The notes: a model not told the origin generated them from the letters alone. Counted from the stretch's first letter, positions 37,062 through 43,400 are shown. The stretch: 64,000 nt of DNA from Gammaproteobacteria bacterium HGW-Gammaproteobacteria-11 (GCA_002840055.1 PGZJ01000004.1:47236-111235); one strand, 5' to 3'. A program made the numbers and translations.

Positions 37062-37673
37062 TTAAAGGGCTGAATTGATAATGAATCTGCGGACGGCACG
37101 AGCCCGAAGGGCGTAGTCCTTGCGATCGCTGCCCTGGATGCCATCACCAAAGTGCTGAATCCACGCGCTGGTCGGGCTGTACTGCGTGCTGGACCAGTGC
37201 CAGGCGTCATCAAATGCCTGCTCACCACTCTGCTGAAAGGCTGCATCGGCACACTGTCCGGGGCTGGTTGCCGTGTAGGGGTAGCCCGCTGGCAAGCTGC
37301 TGGGGTTGTCGCCGTCGCGGAAGGTGCAGTAGTTCTGCTCTTCTGTTGGCTTGAGGTTGCGGTAGCACAGTTCCAGCTCATCACGGCTGGGCAGGTACCA
37401 GTCCTGGTTGCCGTTGATATCAAGGGCCAGCATCTGTTTGGCAAGGTCGCTGCCTGCCTCGGCCATGGCTTGGGTGTTGGCGAGGCCATCATTGCAGCTG
37501 GTGGCGGGGATGCTATTGCCGTAGTTGCCCCACTCGGCGCTGTTCACTTGGCCAGCGGCCTTGGGTGAGACGATAAGGGCATACTGCTGGCCGTCGAGCT
37601 GGAAGCGGCCGGCATAGTACCCGCCTTCAAAGGGGGTGCCGGGTACGGTTGGTACGGTTTGCGTGGTGGTCAT
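37062..37673 (-). CDS. DGR target protein 2, DUF1566 (C-type-lectin-like) C-terminus
   Basis: The 203-residue protein is a paralogue of target 1 in its C-terminal half: DWYLPSRDELELCY at 91-104, AWHWSSTQYSP, then a VR covering about 163-197 in which residues 168, 169, 172, 174, 176, 179, 181, 182, 184 and 187 differ from the TR-encoded ones. The N-terminus is different and Thr-rich. ATG 37673, preceded by GAGG and mirroring target 1, was preferred to an in-frame ATG 22 codons upstream. An insertion with cysteines (about 106-142) sets it apart from target 1. No signal peptide is visible. Confidence 0.88.
   Translation of the reverse strand: MTTTQTVPTVPGTPFEGGYYAGRFQLDGQQYALIVSPKAAGQVNSAEWGNYGNSIPATSCNDGLANTQAMAEAGSDLAKQMLALDINGNQDWYLPSRDELELCYRNLKPTEEQNYCTFRDGDNPSSLPAGYPYTATSPGQCADAAFQQSGEQAFDDAWHWSSTQYSPTSAWIQHFGDGIQGSDRKDYALRARAVRRFIINSAL
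37085..37186 (-). repeat. DGR variable repeat 2 (VR2)
   Basis: It aligns to the TR without gaps over 102 bp. All 11 differences are at TR adenines (coding sense). Seven positions changed in VR2 are also changed in VR1. Confidence 0.95.
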
Positions 37674-37683
37674 GGTTGTTGCC

Positions 37684-37697
37684 TCTGTGGTGGAGAG
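37684..37697 (-). repeat. Dispersed 14-mer CTCTCCACCACAGA, copy 1
   Basis: An exact copy lies in the leader of target gene 2, ten bases before its start codon. Three more copies are listed at 40972, 43165 and 43224. Confidence 0.7.
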
Positions 37698-37731
37698 TGT
37701 GGTTTTGGTGGTACGTGGTGAAACGGTTGGG

Positions 37732-38301
37732 CTAGTCATGGCTGCCGCCCTCGCTGTCGATGCCCACCAATACGTTGGGGGTCAGTGGGTGGTCGCTGCG
37801 CATGTTGATGTAGCGGGTGGTCATGTGGCACCCGGTGCGTTTGTTGCATTCGCGGGTCCAGTTCTGGCAACCGCAGGATCTGGCACTTGATGGATCGGCA
37901 GGCCGTTGGCAAATCAGCGCCTTAAGAACGTCTGAAGCATGGCTTGCAGTGGCAAATGTTAGGGCAACGATGGGTTCGCCATTTACTTCGATAGTCAGGC
38001 GATTGGCTACGTCATCCGATAGGGGATAAGAGCCCGATGTGATTGTGACGTTCTTGCCCTGACCAAATCTCACTACAGGGATGGAGTGCTTATACCCCTC
38101 AGCAAGCTGCGCTGCCTGTGCTGCGCTGGGTAGCTGGCAAGCAGGGTCATGGGCGGGCGTGGCGCACGCTTGCGGTGGGGTATGCGACCCTTCGCTGGCC
38201 TGTGGGTTATTGATAAGGCCTGCCCCTGCGGGGCAGTGGCTCTTTGTTGCCGGGCTGGATGCATGTGCGCTGGCACTGCCTTGTTTGGTGCTGTTGGTCA
38301 T
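37732..38301 (-). CDS. Phage hypothetical protein with C-terminal cysteines
   Basis: A 189-residue protein with a low-complexity Ala/Ser/Pro/His N-terminus (1-70), a folded middle (EGYKHSIPVVRFGQGKNVTITSGSYPLSDDV) and a cysteine cluster (SCGCQNWTRECNKRTGC) near the end. No family is recognised. It overlaps the upstream gene by four bases and is followed by target gene 2 after 58 bases. The long leader there may mark a separate translational unit for the DGR. Confidence 0.6.
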   Translation of the reverse strand: MTNSTKQGSASAHASSPATKSHCPAGAGLINNPQASEGSHTPPQACATPAHDPACQLPSAAQAAQLAEGYKHSIPVVRFGQGKNVTITSGSYPLSDDVANRLTIEVNGEPIVALTFATASHASDVLKALICQRPADPSSARSCGCQNWTRECNKRTGCHMTTRYINMRSDHPLTPNVLVGIDSEGGSHD

Positions 38302-38495
38302 AGTGCCGGCCTCCCTTCGAGTCGTCTGATCTGCCCGTCAATCTCTGCTATCTGGTTGTTGAGCGTGGCAATGGTTCTCTCTGCCCGGTCGGCATCCTGT
38401 GGGATGAATTTGCGCGGGCTGTTCTGGACCTGCTGAACATTAGCCAGGTGGGCGGCGCGTTGTTGCCGCAGTGCGGTGATCATGGCGATGCTCAT
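38298..38495 (-). CDS. Small coiled-coil phage protein
   Basis: A 65-residue protein with a predicted helical hairpin: MITALRQQRAAHLANVQQ and then a heptad-like TIATLNNQIAEIDGQIRRLEG. It is bounded by ATGA overlaps on both sides. No known function. Confidence 0.6.
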   Translation of the reverse strand: MSIAMITALRQQRAAHLANVQQVQNSPRKFIPQDADRAERTIATLNNQIAEIDGQIRRLEGRPAL

Positions 38496-39046
38496 GCTGC
38501 ACCCCCTAGCTTGAGTGTGGGTTTGCGGTTGGCCAGCAGGTCGGTCAGGTTCTGGAAGTACAGGTATTTGGCTGCCGGTGCGGCGTGCGGCTTGATTGTC
38601 TCTGGCAGCGGATCTACACCGTTGAGGCATAGCCATTCATCCGGGTGGTGGGGCATGAGGTCGCGGCGCTCGGTGGCCAGCATGATCATGTCTGCCTCTC
38701 TGACGCAGCTGGGCAAGACTGGGTTGAGGTTGAAGCGCTGACAGATGGCCAGCCAGATGCCGTGCTCAATGTCCTGGTACTTGGGCATCAGTTGTTTCAG
38801 CGGGCGGGTCATGTCGCCTACGTAAGCCTCGGTGGCGTCGTGCAGCAGGGCGTCCAGCTGGTATTGCTCGGGCACGATAGCGGCCACGCGCAGGCTGTGT
38901 TCTGCCACTGAGTAATGGGGGGCGGTGTGGCCGTTGAAGCGGCACAGGCGTGACAGGCTGTGGGCTATGTCTTCTGCGCAGATCATGCTGGGGTCTGGGC
39001 GCAGCAGGTCTATACGTTTGCCGGTGGCGGTGAGTATCCAGCTCAT
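38492..39046 (-). CDS. HD-domain phosphohydrolase (YfbR-like 5'-nucleotidase)
   Basis: This 184-residue HD-superfamily protein has HYSVAEHSLRVA, then LLHDATEAYVGDMTRPLK with the His-Asp metal pair, and a later E-A-D. Phage members of this group hydrolyse deoxyribonucleoside monophosphates and may alter nucleotide pools. It sits in the leftward operon, translationally coupled to the next gene. Confidence 0.8.
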   Translation of the reverse strand: MSWILTATGKRIDLLRPDPSMICAEDIAHSLSRLCRFNGHTAPHYSVAEHSLRVAAIVPEQYQLDALLHDATEAYVGDMTRPLKQLMPKYQDIEHGIWLAICQRFNLNPVLPSCVREADMIMLATERRDLMPHHPDEWLCLNGVDPLPETIKPHAAPAAKYLYFQNLTDLLANRKPTLKLGGAA

Positions 39047-39456
39047 GCTGCGTTCTCCTGTTGGTTGATGGCGGCGGCGTTGGCGGCTGTTTTGGGTGCC
39101 ATGCGTTGGGCGATGGACAGGGTGCCGGCAGACAGGTTGGCGGCTGTGAGGGCGTGCTGGCTGTTCATGGCTTCAAAGGTTTTGGCGGCCAGCTGCAGCT
39201 CATGGGCGGCGCGGGTGAGGGTGTAGTAATCCTCTGTGTTGAGTAGCTTTTGGCTGTGGTTTGCGATTGCCTCGGCAGCTTCTTTGCCTGCTATGTAGGC
39301 GCTGTGGCGCTGCATCATGAGGTTGTCACGTTGCTTTTCCAGATAGGGCTTGATGCGTTTTTGCTCTTGGGCGCGACCGCACATAAGGCCAAAGGCATAG
39401 GTGCCAAGGGCGAGTGCAATGTAAGAGACGGCAATGAGTATGTAGGTGAGTTGCAT
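39043..39456 (-). CDS. Membrane-anchored phage hypothetical protein
   Basis: A 137-residue protein with an N-terminal hydrophobic segment (about 4-26, YILIAVSYIALALGTYAFGLMCG) and a long helical tail. It has the layout of a single-pass inner-membrane protein. No family is recognised. It overlaps the HD-domain gene by four bases. Confidence 0.6.
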   Translation of the reverse strand: MQLTYILIAVSYIALALGTYAFGLMCGRAQEQKRIKPYLEKQRDNLMMQRHSAYIAGKEAAEAIANHSQKLLNTEDYYTLTRAAHELQLAAKTFEAMNSQHALTAANLSAGTLSIAQRMAPKTAANAAAINQQENAA

Positions 39457-39494
39457 GTTGGTTCTCCGTGGTGGTGTGCTGCCGGTGGTGGCGG

Positions 39495-39818
39495 TCAGCG
39501 GGTGGTGTCGTCCGGGGTGATCCGGGCGGTTGTTATCTGGTCTGCCTGGTAGGCGCGTTGCTCGATGTAGGTGGCCAGGTGGCGGATGCTGACGTACTTG
39601 GGCGCCTTGTTGCTGTCGTCCAGGGTGATCAGCGGCAGGGGTATGCGCTCGGTGCCGAGGGCTTTGTTGAAGGTCTCGGTATTCAGGTTGCGGAAGTAGC
39701 GCAGGCGCAGCTCTTCAAGGGGGATGAGTTCATCACCAAAGGTGGCAAACAGCCTTTCGAGGGTGCCTGAGTTTGGGGCCAGCCGCAGTGGGATGGCCTT
39801 TTGTGCTGTGTCTGTCAT
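39495..39818 (-). CDS. PrtN-family transcriptional activator-like protein
   Basis: The 107-residue protein resembles the pyocin activator PrtN family: ERLFATFGDELIPLEELRLRYFRNLNTETFNKAL (helix-turn-helix type region), PLPLITLDDSNKAPKYVSIRHLATYIEQ. In P. aeruginosa PrtN turns on pyocin genes after RecA-mediated loss of PrtR; in phages similar proteins are found in early operons. Its target here is unknown. ATGA overlap with the preceding gene. Confidence 0.72.
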   Translation of the reverse strand: MTDTAQKAIPLRLAPNSGTLERLFATFGDELIPLEELRLRYFRNLNTETFNKALGTERIPLPLITLDDSNKAPKYVSIRHLATYIEQRAYQADQITTARITPDDTTR

Positions 39819-39979
39819 CGGCTTGCCTTGTTCTTGTTGGCGGCGGGGTGGTGCCAGCCATTGCGCACGTGGGTTTTAACCAGTTCGCGCCATTCCTGGG
39901 GTACCTGATTCAGTGCGGTCTGCCGTTCTGCTTTGGTGGGCAGGCCGAGGATCTGGGCGGCGTACTGTCTAGGCGACAC
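39815..39979 (-). CDS. Small phage hypothetical protein
   Basis: The 54-residue product (GTG start) is basic, with a helix-rich middle (KAERQTALNQVPQEWRELVKTHVRNG). The GTG at 39979 has AGGAG seven bases upstream; an ATG eleven codons earlier exists but overlaps the previous gene by 44 bases. No family is recognised. Confidence 0.6.
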   Translation of the reverse strand: MSPRQYAAQILGLPTKAERQTALNQVPQEWRELVKTHVRNGWHHPAANKNKASR

Positions 39980-40253
39980 GGCGCCGCTCCTGTGGGACCG
40001 GTGGGCGTTCAAGCCCCAGTTTGTCTGCCAGCCAGTTGATGCCGGACTGGCTCACCCTGGTGGATTCGCTGTACTGCAAGCCGAGCTGGGGGTGATACCA
40101 CTGGCCGTGCTTGGTGGTGAGGTAGAACTTGTCCCGCATGGGGTTGGCGGGCAGGTTCTGGCTGTTGAGCAGGCCGGCCTGTTGCATAAGGCTGATCAGG
40201 TCTTTGCGTTTGACGCCAAGCACGCGGGCGGTTTGGGCAAGGGTGCGCTGCAT
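39969..40253 (-). CDS. KilA-C-like antirepressor domain protein
   Basis: A 94-residue protein similar to the C-terminal domain of phage antirepressors (KilAC/Ant type): AQTARVLGVKRKDLISLMQQAGLLN, then the wing KFYLTTKHGQWYHPQLGLQYSESTRVSQSGINWLADKLG. It lacks the N-terminal Bro/Ant domain. It could antagonise a repressor or bind DNA; this is inferred from family. Confidence 0.7.
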   Translation of the reverse strand: MQRTLAQTARVLGVKRKDLISLMQQAGLLNSQNLPANPMRDKFYLTTKHGQWYHPQLGLQYSESTRVSQSGINWLADKLGLERPPVPQERRRVA

Positions 40254-40262
40254 GGTTGCCTC

Positions 40263-40796
40263 CTACGCGGTGTGCGCTGTGGCGCGACAAGCGTTGATGA
40301 AGGCGTGCAGGTTCTGGTGCAGCTGGCTGTAGGCTTCATCTGTGTTGGTGGGCAGCTGCATGTTGAATGCGGTGCTGTCGATCTCGATGCGGCAGCGATT
40401 GCCAATGGCGCCAATGGATACCCAGATATCGTCATCAGTGCTGAGGTGGTAAGTGCCTTGGCGCTTTACTGCAACTTCACGCAGGGTGCTTTCGATCTCG
40501 GTGACCAGGTCGGATTCTTCTGAGTAGGGTGCGTCTGCCCAGTGCGTGCCATTGGTGGCGCTCTCGATAAAGCCGACAACGCGCTGCAGGCAGACTGGGC
40601 GGGCCAGTGTGCAGCTGAGCCACATAGGGCCGCCCTTTACGCTGAACTGGATTGCCTTGCTGCACTGCAGTACGTCAAATTCAATGGCGCAGCTCACGCC
40701 CTTGGCATTGCGCAGGGTGTGCTGAAAGGTGCCGTTGAGGGTTAGCTGGGCAGGCAGGCGCTGCAGGCTGGCGGTGTTGAGTTTGAGCATGCTCAT
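40263..40796 (-). CDS. Phage hypothetical protein
   Basis: A 177-residue protein of mixed alpha/beta character with scattered cysteines and no recognised motif. It overlaps the preceding 54-residue gene by four bases and is the second gene after the leftward promoter. GGAGG precedes the ATG by nine bases. Confidence 0.6.
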   Translation of the reverse strand: MSMLKLNTASLQRLPAQLTLNGTFQHTLRNAKGVSCAIEFDVLQCSKAIQFSVKGGPMWLSCTLARPVCLQRVVGFIESATNGTHWADAPYSEESDLVTEIESTLREVAVKRQGTYHLSTDDDIWVSIGAIGNRCRIEIDSTAFNMQLPTNTDEAYSQLHQNLHAFINACRATAHTA

Positions 40797-40957
40797 GCTG
40801 CACGGCCTCCATCGTTAGGGTCGATGGGTTGCGGGCGGCTGACCAGCTTGGGTTTTTCAGATACCACCTTTGCGCCGGTGTCGCGGGCGGCCTGGCGGAT
40901 GTGGAAAATGCTGTTTATGTCACACGTGGGGAGTATGTGAACGGTGGCGGTTTGCAT
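40793..40957 (-). CDS. First small gene of the leftward operon
   Basis: A 54-residue protein (MQTATVHILPTCDINSI..., then IRQAARDTGAKVVSEKPKLVS), start ATG 40957 with GAGGT eight bases upstream. It begins about 36 bases from the PL -10 element and ends overlapping the next start (ATGA). The position is that of an N- or cIII-like early gene, but the sequence shows no resemblance I can name. Confidence 0.6.
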   Translation of the reverse strand: MQTATVHILPTCDINSIFHIRQAARDTGAKVVSEKPKLVSRPQPIDPNDGGRAA

Positions 40958-40971
40958 GGTGATACCTCAGC

Positions 40972-40985
40972 TCTGTGGTGGAGAG
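40972..40985 (-). repeat. Dispersed 14-mer CTCTCCACCACAGA, copy 2
   Basis: An exact copy is in the leader between PL and the first leftward gene, about 9 bases after the -10 element. Confidence 0.75.
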
Positions 40986-40993
40986 ATGAGGCA

Positions 40994-41022
40994 AATATGA
41001 CGTACTGTTGTTATGTTGTCAA
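40994..41022 (-). promoter_or_regulatory. Leftward early promoter PL
   Basis: On the minus strand TTGACA (41017-41022) and CATATT (40994-40999) are 17 bp apart. The -35 overlaps the operator-like sequence at 41020-41038. It faces the 40957-to-33300 operon that contains the DGR. Confidence 0.75.
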
Positions 41023-41038
41023 AACAAAATGTTGTTAT
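41020..41038. promoter_or_regulatory. Operator-like site, left (OL)
   Basis: CAAAACAAAATGTTGTTAT matches CAAAACGAAACGTTGTTAG at 42820-42838 in 16 of 19 bases. A second TGTTGTTAT lies at 41006-41014, nearby. Confidence 0.65.
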
Positions 41039-41043
41039 TTTTG

Positions 41044-41703
41044 CTAGGGGAAGATTTGAGCCTGCCAGTAGTCCTCGCTGATGATCGCGATAGGCGCTCC
41101 GCTTTCCCTCAATTCAACGGCCTTTTTTATTTTGGTTCCGTAGTTGCTGTGCAGCCACTGGTCATTACCAATGCTGCCGACTATGAGGAAGTTCAGCTTC
41201 TTGCTGACTGAAGGGGAGATTCGCCCGCCCCGCTCTGTTACCAGGCTTTCGCAGTTCTTGCGAGGGCCGTATGCCATGACCCCGGTGAACATGAATGCGC
41301 GGTCTTGCCAGTCGAGTAAAGGGGGTGGCTGGTCCAGCGGTAGCGAGGAGGGGCGCTGTACATGTGTTGCGGCGGCTATCTCCAGCCCTGAGAATTGCCT
41401 GAGCATGCTTAGCAGTTCTGCCGATTCGGCAGGGTCTAGTACGTTATCGCTGAGCATGTCCGCCAGGCGGCGGTACAGTATGTTTACCACTGGGTCGGCG
41501 TAGTGGTTTAGGTTGGTTTCTATCCAGTGCTTGAGGAACTCTGCTTCCTGCTGGCTGACGTTGTTGTCTGCCGTTATGCCCGCTGCTATGCCAACAAGGG
41601 CGTCAGCTGAGCGGCGGTCGATTCGCCCCTGGTGGAACAGGCGGCTGTTCTCAAATTCCTGGTAAAGATCCACCATTTTCTGCATCTCCGTTTGCGTCGT
41701 CAT
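41044..41703 (-). CDS. BRCT-domain protein with N-terminal helical domain
   Basis: The 219-residue protein ends in a BRCT domain (about 140-215: RAFMFTGVMAYGPRKNCESLVTERGGRISPSVSKKLNFLIVG, then AVELRESGAPIAIISEDYW), the kind used in NAD-dependent ligases to hold DNA or partners. The N-terminal part contains a TerB-like helical region (ALVGIAAGITADNNVSQQEAEFLKHWI). There is no ligase domain. It lies between PL and the repressor, transcribed with the repressor. It overlaps the next upstream gene by 53 bases, or less if a later ATG (41685 or 41676) is used. Confidence 0.75.
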   Translation of the reverse strand: MTTQTEMQKMVDLYQEFENSRLFHQGRIDRRSADALVGIAAGITADNNVSQQEAEFLKHWIETNLNHYADPVVNILYRRLADMLSDNVLDPAESAELLSMLRQFSGLEIAAATHVQRPSSLPLDQPPPLLDWQDRAFMFTGVMAYGPRKNCESLVTERGGRISPSVSKKLNFLIVGSIGNDQWLHSNYGTKIKKAVELRESGAPIAIISEDYWQAQIFP

Positions 41704-42082
41704 CCTGTGTCTGGTTCGAGAGCTTGCTAAGGTCTGGCGTGAAGGTGACTTTCATTCCTGTCTTAGTGCAGCTGATCGTTACCTCTGCTTCTGGATCAAT
41801 ACACAGATCCTGGTAGCGCAAGCCCTGCCAGTAGGCCAAGTACTGCAGCGTCCCGTACTTCTCCAGCTTTTTCAGTCTGCGGCTTACACCGCCTTTCCAG
41901 CTGGCTACGGGTAGTTCGCCAAGCAGGGCGGCGTCTGCAAGCTGCTTTTTGTCTTCGCGTTTTGCGTCCTGAAGGCCGGTTTCCCAGCATTTGATCAGGC
42001 CTTTGTCTGGGCCCAGCCATAGCAGTTTCCAGTCTGCATCTGTCCTGATCGGCTGGCTGATACTCCTGAATAGTGCAGCCAT
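41651..42082 (-). CDS. Phage hypothetical protein next to repressor
   Basis: A 143-residue protein starting at ATG 42082, which shares one base with the cI stop codon (TGATG), so it is coupled to cI. It has a basic middle and a C-terminal acidic, Asn/Asp-rich tail. No family is recognised. Co-transcription with the repressor suggests expression in the lysogen, along with the BRCT gene. Confidence 0.65.
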   Translation of the reverse strand: MAALFRSISQPIRTDADWKLLWLGPDKGLIKCWETGLQDAKREDKKQLADAALLGELPVASWKGGVSRRLKKLEKYGTLQYLAYWQGLRYQDLCIDPEAEVTISCTKTGMKVTFTPDLSKLSNQTQDDDANGDAENGGSLPGI

Positions 42083-42765
42083 CAGAGAGCGCCACCGTGC
42101 CATACGGCGCGGCCTATGATTTCGATCTGGTCTATCTCGGCATCACTGATCGGCTGGTCGGGGTAGCTGCGCTTGTCTTCGTTGTCGCTGCGGATCACCC
42201 AGCCCCCGGTGAGCGATTGAACAAGTCGCTTGATGATCAGTTGGCCGTCAGGCTTGCGGATTACGTAAATCTTGCGGTCCTTCGGCTCTCGCTGATTCTC
42301 ATCAAACAGCAGCACATCGCCGTCACTTATTGTGGGGTCCATGCTATGGCCTTCAACGTATATGACGTGCAGGTGACGGTCTCGCAGGCCCATACGAGCT
42401 AGCCAGGCCTTTTTGAATACCAGGCCGCCTTTGACTTCCACGTGCTCATTCATCTGGCCGTTGCCCGCTGCACCTCTTGCTGTGTACTGGGGCACCAGCG
42501 CGTAGTCATCGGCAGAGGGCGTGGGTAGGTATAAGCCTTGTGGTTCGTTCAATTCAAGGACGGTCTGCGAGATGAGGCCGGTGAGGGTGGTGCCCAGCGA
42601 GTTGGCCAGGGTGCGCAGATCCGTAAGCGAAGGTTCGCGCTTGTCTCTCTCATAGTTGCCAATGCGTGCCTGGCCATTTTCCCAGCCACAATCAGCCGCA
42701 AGGGCTACTTGTGAGAGGCCTTTGGCGCGGCGTAATCGAGCTATGCGTTCACCTAGTGTTTCCAT
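42082..42765 (-). CDS. CI-type repressor with LexA-like S24 peptidase domain
   Basis: This 227-residue lysogeny repressor has an N-terminal XRE helix-turn-helix (ERIARLRRAKGLSQVALAADCGWENGQARIGNYERDKREPS) and a C-terminal S24 domain. The catalytic Ser141 (EGHSMDPTISDGD) and Lys179 (LIIKRL) are present, and a plausible Ala-Gly self-cleavage site lies at 100-101. This predicts induction by RecA after DNA damage. It is divergent from cro. A GATAAT box only about nine bases before the ATG suggests a very short or leaderless mRNA. Confidence 0.93.
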   Translation of the reverse strand: METLGERIARLRRAKGLSQVALAADCGWENGQARIGNYERDKREPSLTDLRTLANSLGTTLTGLISQTVLELNEPQGLYLPTPSADDYALVPQYTARGAAGNGQMNEHVEVKGGLVFKKAWLARMGLRDRHLHVIYVEGHSMDPTISDGDVLLFDENQREPKDRKIYVIRKPDGQLIIKRLVQSLTGGWVIRSDNEDKRSYPDQPISDAEIDQIEIIGRAVWHGGAL

Positions 42766-42773
42766 TTTCTAAA

Positions 42774-42803
42774 ATTATCACGTGCTGTTTTGTTTGTTGG
42801 CAA
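42774..42803 (-). promoter_or_regulatory. Repressor promoter (PRM-like)
   Basis: On the minus strand TTGCCA (42798-42803) and GATAAT (42774-42779) are 18 bp apart. The transcript would start at or within a few bases of the repressor ATG. Confidence 0.5.
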
Positions 42804-42838
42804 CTAAACGTGTTGCAAGCAAAACGAAACGTTGTTAG
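42804..42838. promoter_or_regulatory. Operator region, right (OR)
   Basis: Between cI and cro are the dyad GCAAC-N7-GTTGC (42800-42816) and CAAAACGAAACGTTGTTAG (42820-42838), which contains the dyad AACG-AAA-CGTT. The second one is nearly the same as the left operator. Confidence 0.6.
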
Positions 42839-42841
42839 CTT
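42813..42841 (+). promoter_or_regulatory. Rightward early promoter PR
   Basis: TTGCAA (42813-42818) and TAGCTT (42836-42841) are 17 bp apart and overlap the operator-like sequence. The match to consensus is moderate. Confidence 0.45.
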
Positions 42842-42869
42842 TGTCCCAGAAACGACTAGAGGTTGAGCC

Positions 42870-43097
42870 ATGAACCGAATATCTGAAGTGCGCCGCCAGG
42901 CTGGCATTACCCAGACTGCCCTGGCGGCTTCTCTCGGCTGGTCCCAGGGGCGCATCAGCAACTACGAGGCGAACAGGCGTGAGCCGGGCCTTGCTGAGTG
43001 CCGGGCGATTGTTGCTGCGCTGAATGAGCAGGGTGTGAAGTGCACGCTGGATGATGTGTTTCCGCCGGAAGACATGGACCTTGACCAGGCTGCTTAG
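42870..43097 (+). CDS. Cro-like XRE-family regulator
   Basis: The 75-residue protein is a single helix-turn-helix domain (EVRRQAGITQTALAASLGWSQGRISNYEANRREP) with a short acidic tail. It is divergent from cI, which is the usual Cro arrangement; it would oppose CI at the shared operators. AGAGG precedes the ATG. A GC-rich hairpin follows. Confidence 0.88.
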   Translation: MNRISEVRRQAGITQTALAASLGWSQGRISNYEANRREPGLAECRAIVAALNEQGVKCTLDDVFPPEDMDLDQAA

Positions 43098-43164
43098 ATA
43101 AAAGACCTCAGCCCCGTTACCGGGGCTGGGGCTTTCGCCCTGGCGTAAGCCAGGACTTGCGGGT

Positions 43165-43178
43165 CTCTCCACCACAGA
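43165..43178 (+). repeat. Dispersed 14-mer CTCTCCACCACAGA, copy 3
   Basis: An exact copy downstream of cro in the rightward transcript, 10-15 bases after a GTAA-loop hairpin. Confidence 0.75.
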
Positions 43179-43223
43179 TTGACCTGCCGTTGCGTCTCGG
43201 CACGGATGCCGAGGCTTGCCAGT

Positions 43224-43237
43224 CTCTCCACCACAGA
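43224..43237 (+). repeat. Dispersed 14-mer CTCTCCACCACAGA, copy 4
   Basis: A second exact copy 59 bases after copy 3, preceded by a CTCGGC/GCCGAG hairpin. Confidence 0.75.
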
Positions 43238-43400
43238 GCAACTGGCCGTTTGGGGGTAGGGCGCATGCAAGCGCTCTGCCACCGGTGCAGGGCCTTTCCG
43301 CAAAGAGCGGCCCTACTTGTGACCACCACGCAGTGTTCACGGGACTGACTGTAGCAAAACAGTGAGCCCGTGGCACTGGCAGACTTTCGGAGTTACTGCC

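Larger units (their letters stand above)
34583..37673 (-). mobile_element. Diversity-generating retroelement (DGR) cassette
   Basis: In transcription order: target gene 2 with VR2, hairpin, target gene 1 with VR1, hairpin, avd, template repeat TR, reverse transcriptase. All parts of a DGR are present and intact. The RT copies TR RNA with errors at adenines and the cDNA replaces VR sequence (mutagenic homing). VR1 and VR2 differ from TR only at TR adenines in the coding sense, which is diagnostic of past activity. Confidence 0.95.
43098..43400 (+). promoter_or_regulatory. Leader region between cro and the CII-like gene
   Basis: This 303-bp region holds no gene. It has a perfect 8-bp hairpin (43109-43128, CAGCCCCG / CGGGGCTG) right after cro, a CCTGGC-GTAA-GCCAGG hairpin near 43138-43153, two copies of CTCTCCACCACAGA, and a longer imperfect stem (CACGGG at 43338 with CCCGTG at 43367) before the next gene. 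The layout resembles a nutR/tR1-type region. Confidence 0.5.

Noticed and set aside
37674..37739. Upstream start for DGR target 2
   Set aside because: The Thr-rich 22-codon addition covers the CTCTCCACCACAGA leader. ATG 37673 has the same GAGG-N8-ATG layout as target 1.
43109..43153. Reading the hairpins after cro as a CRISPR or small repeat array
   Set aside because: There are only two copies of the 14-mer here and no regular spacers; other copies are elsewhere in leaders.
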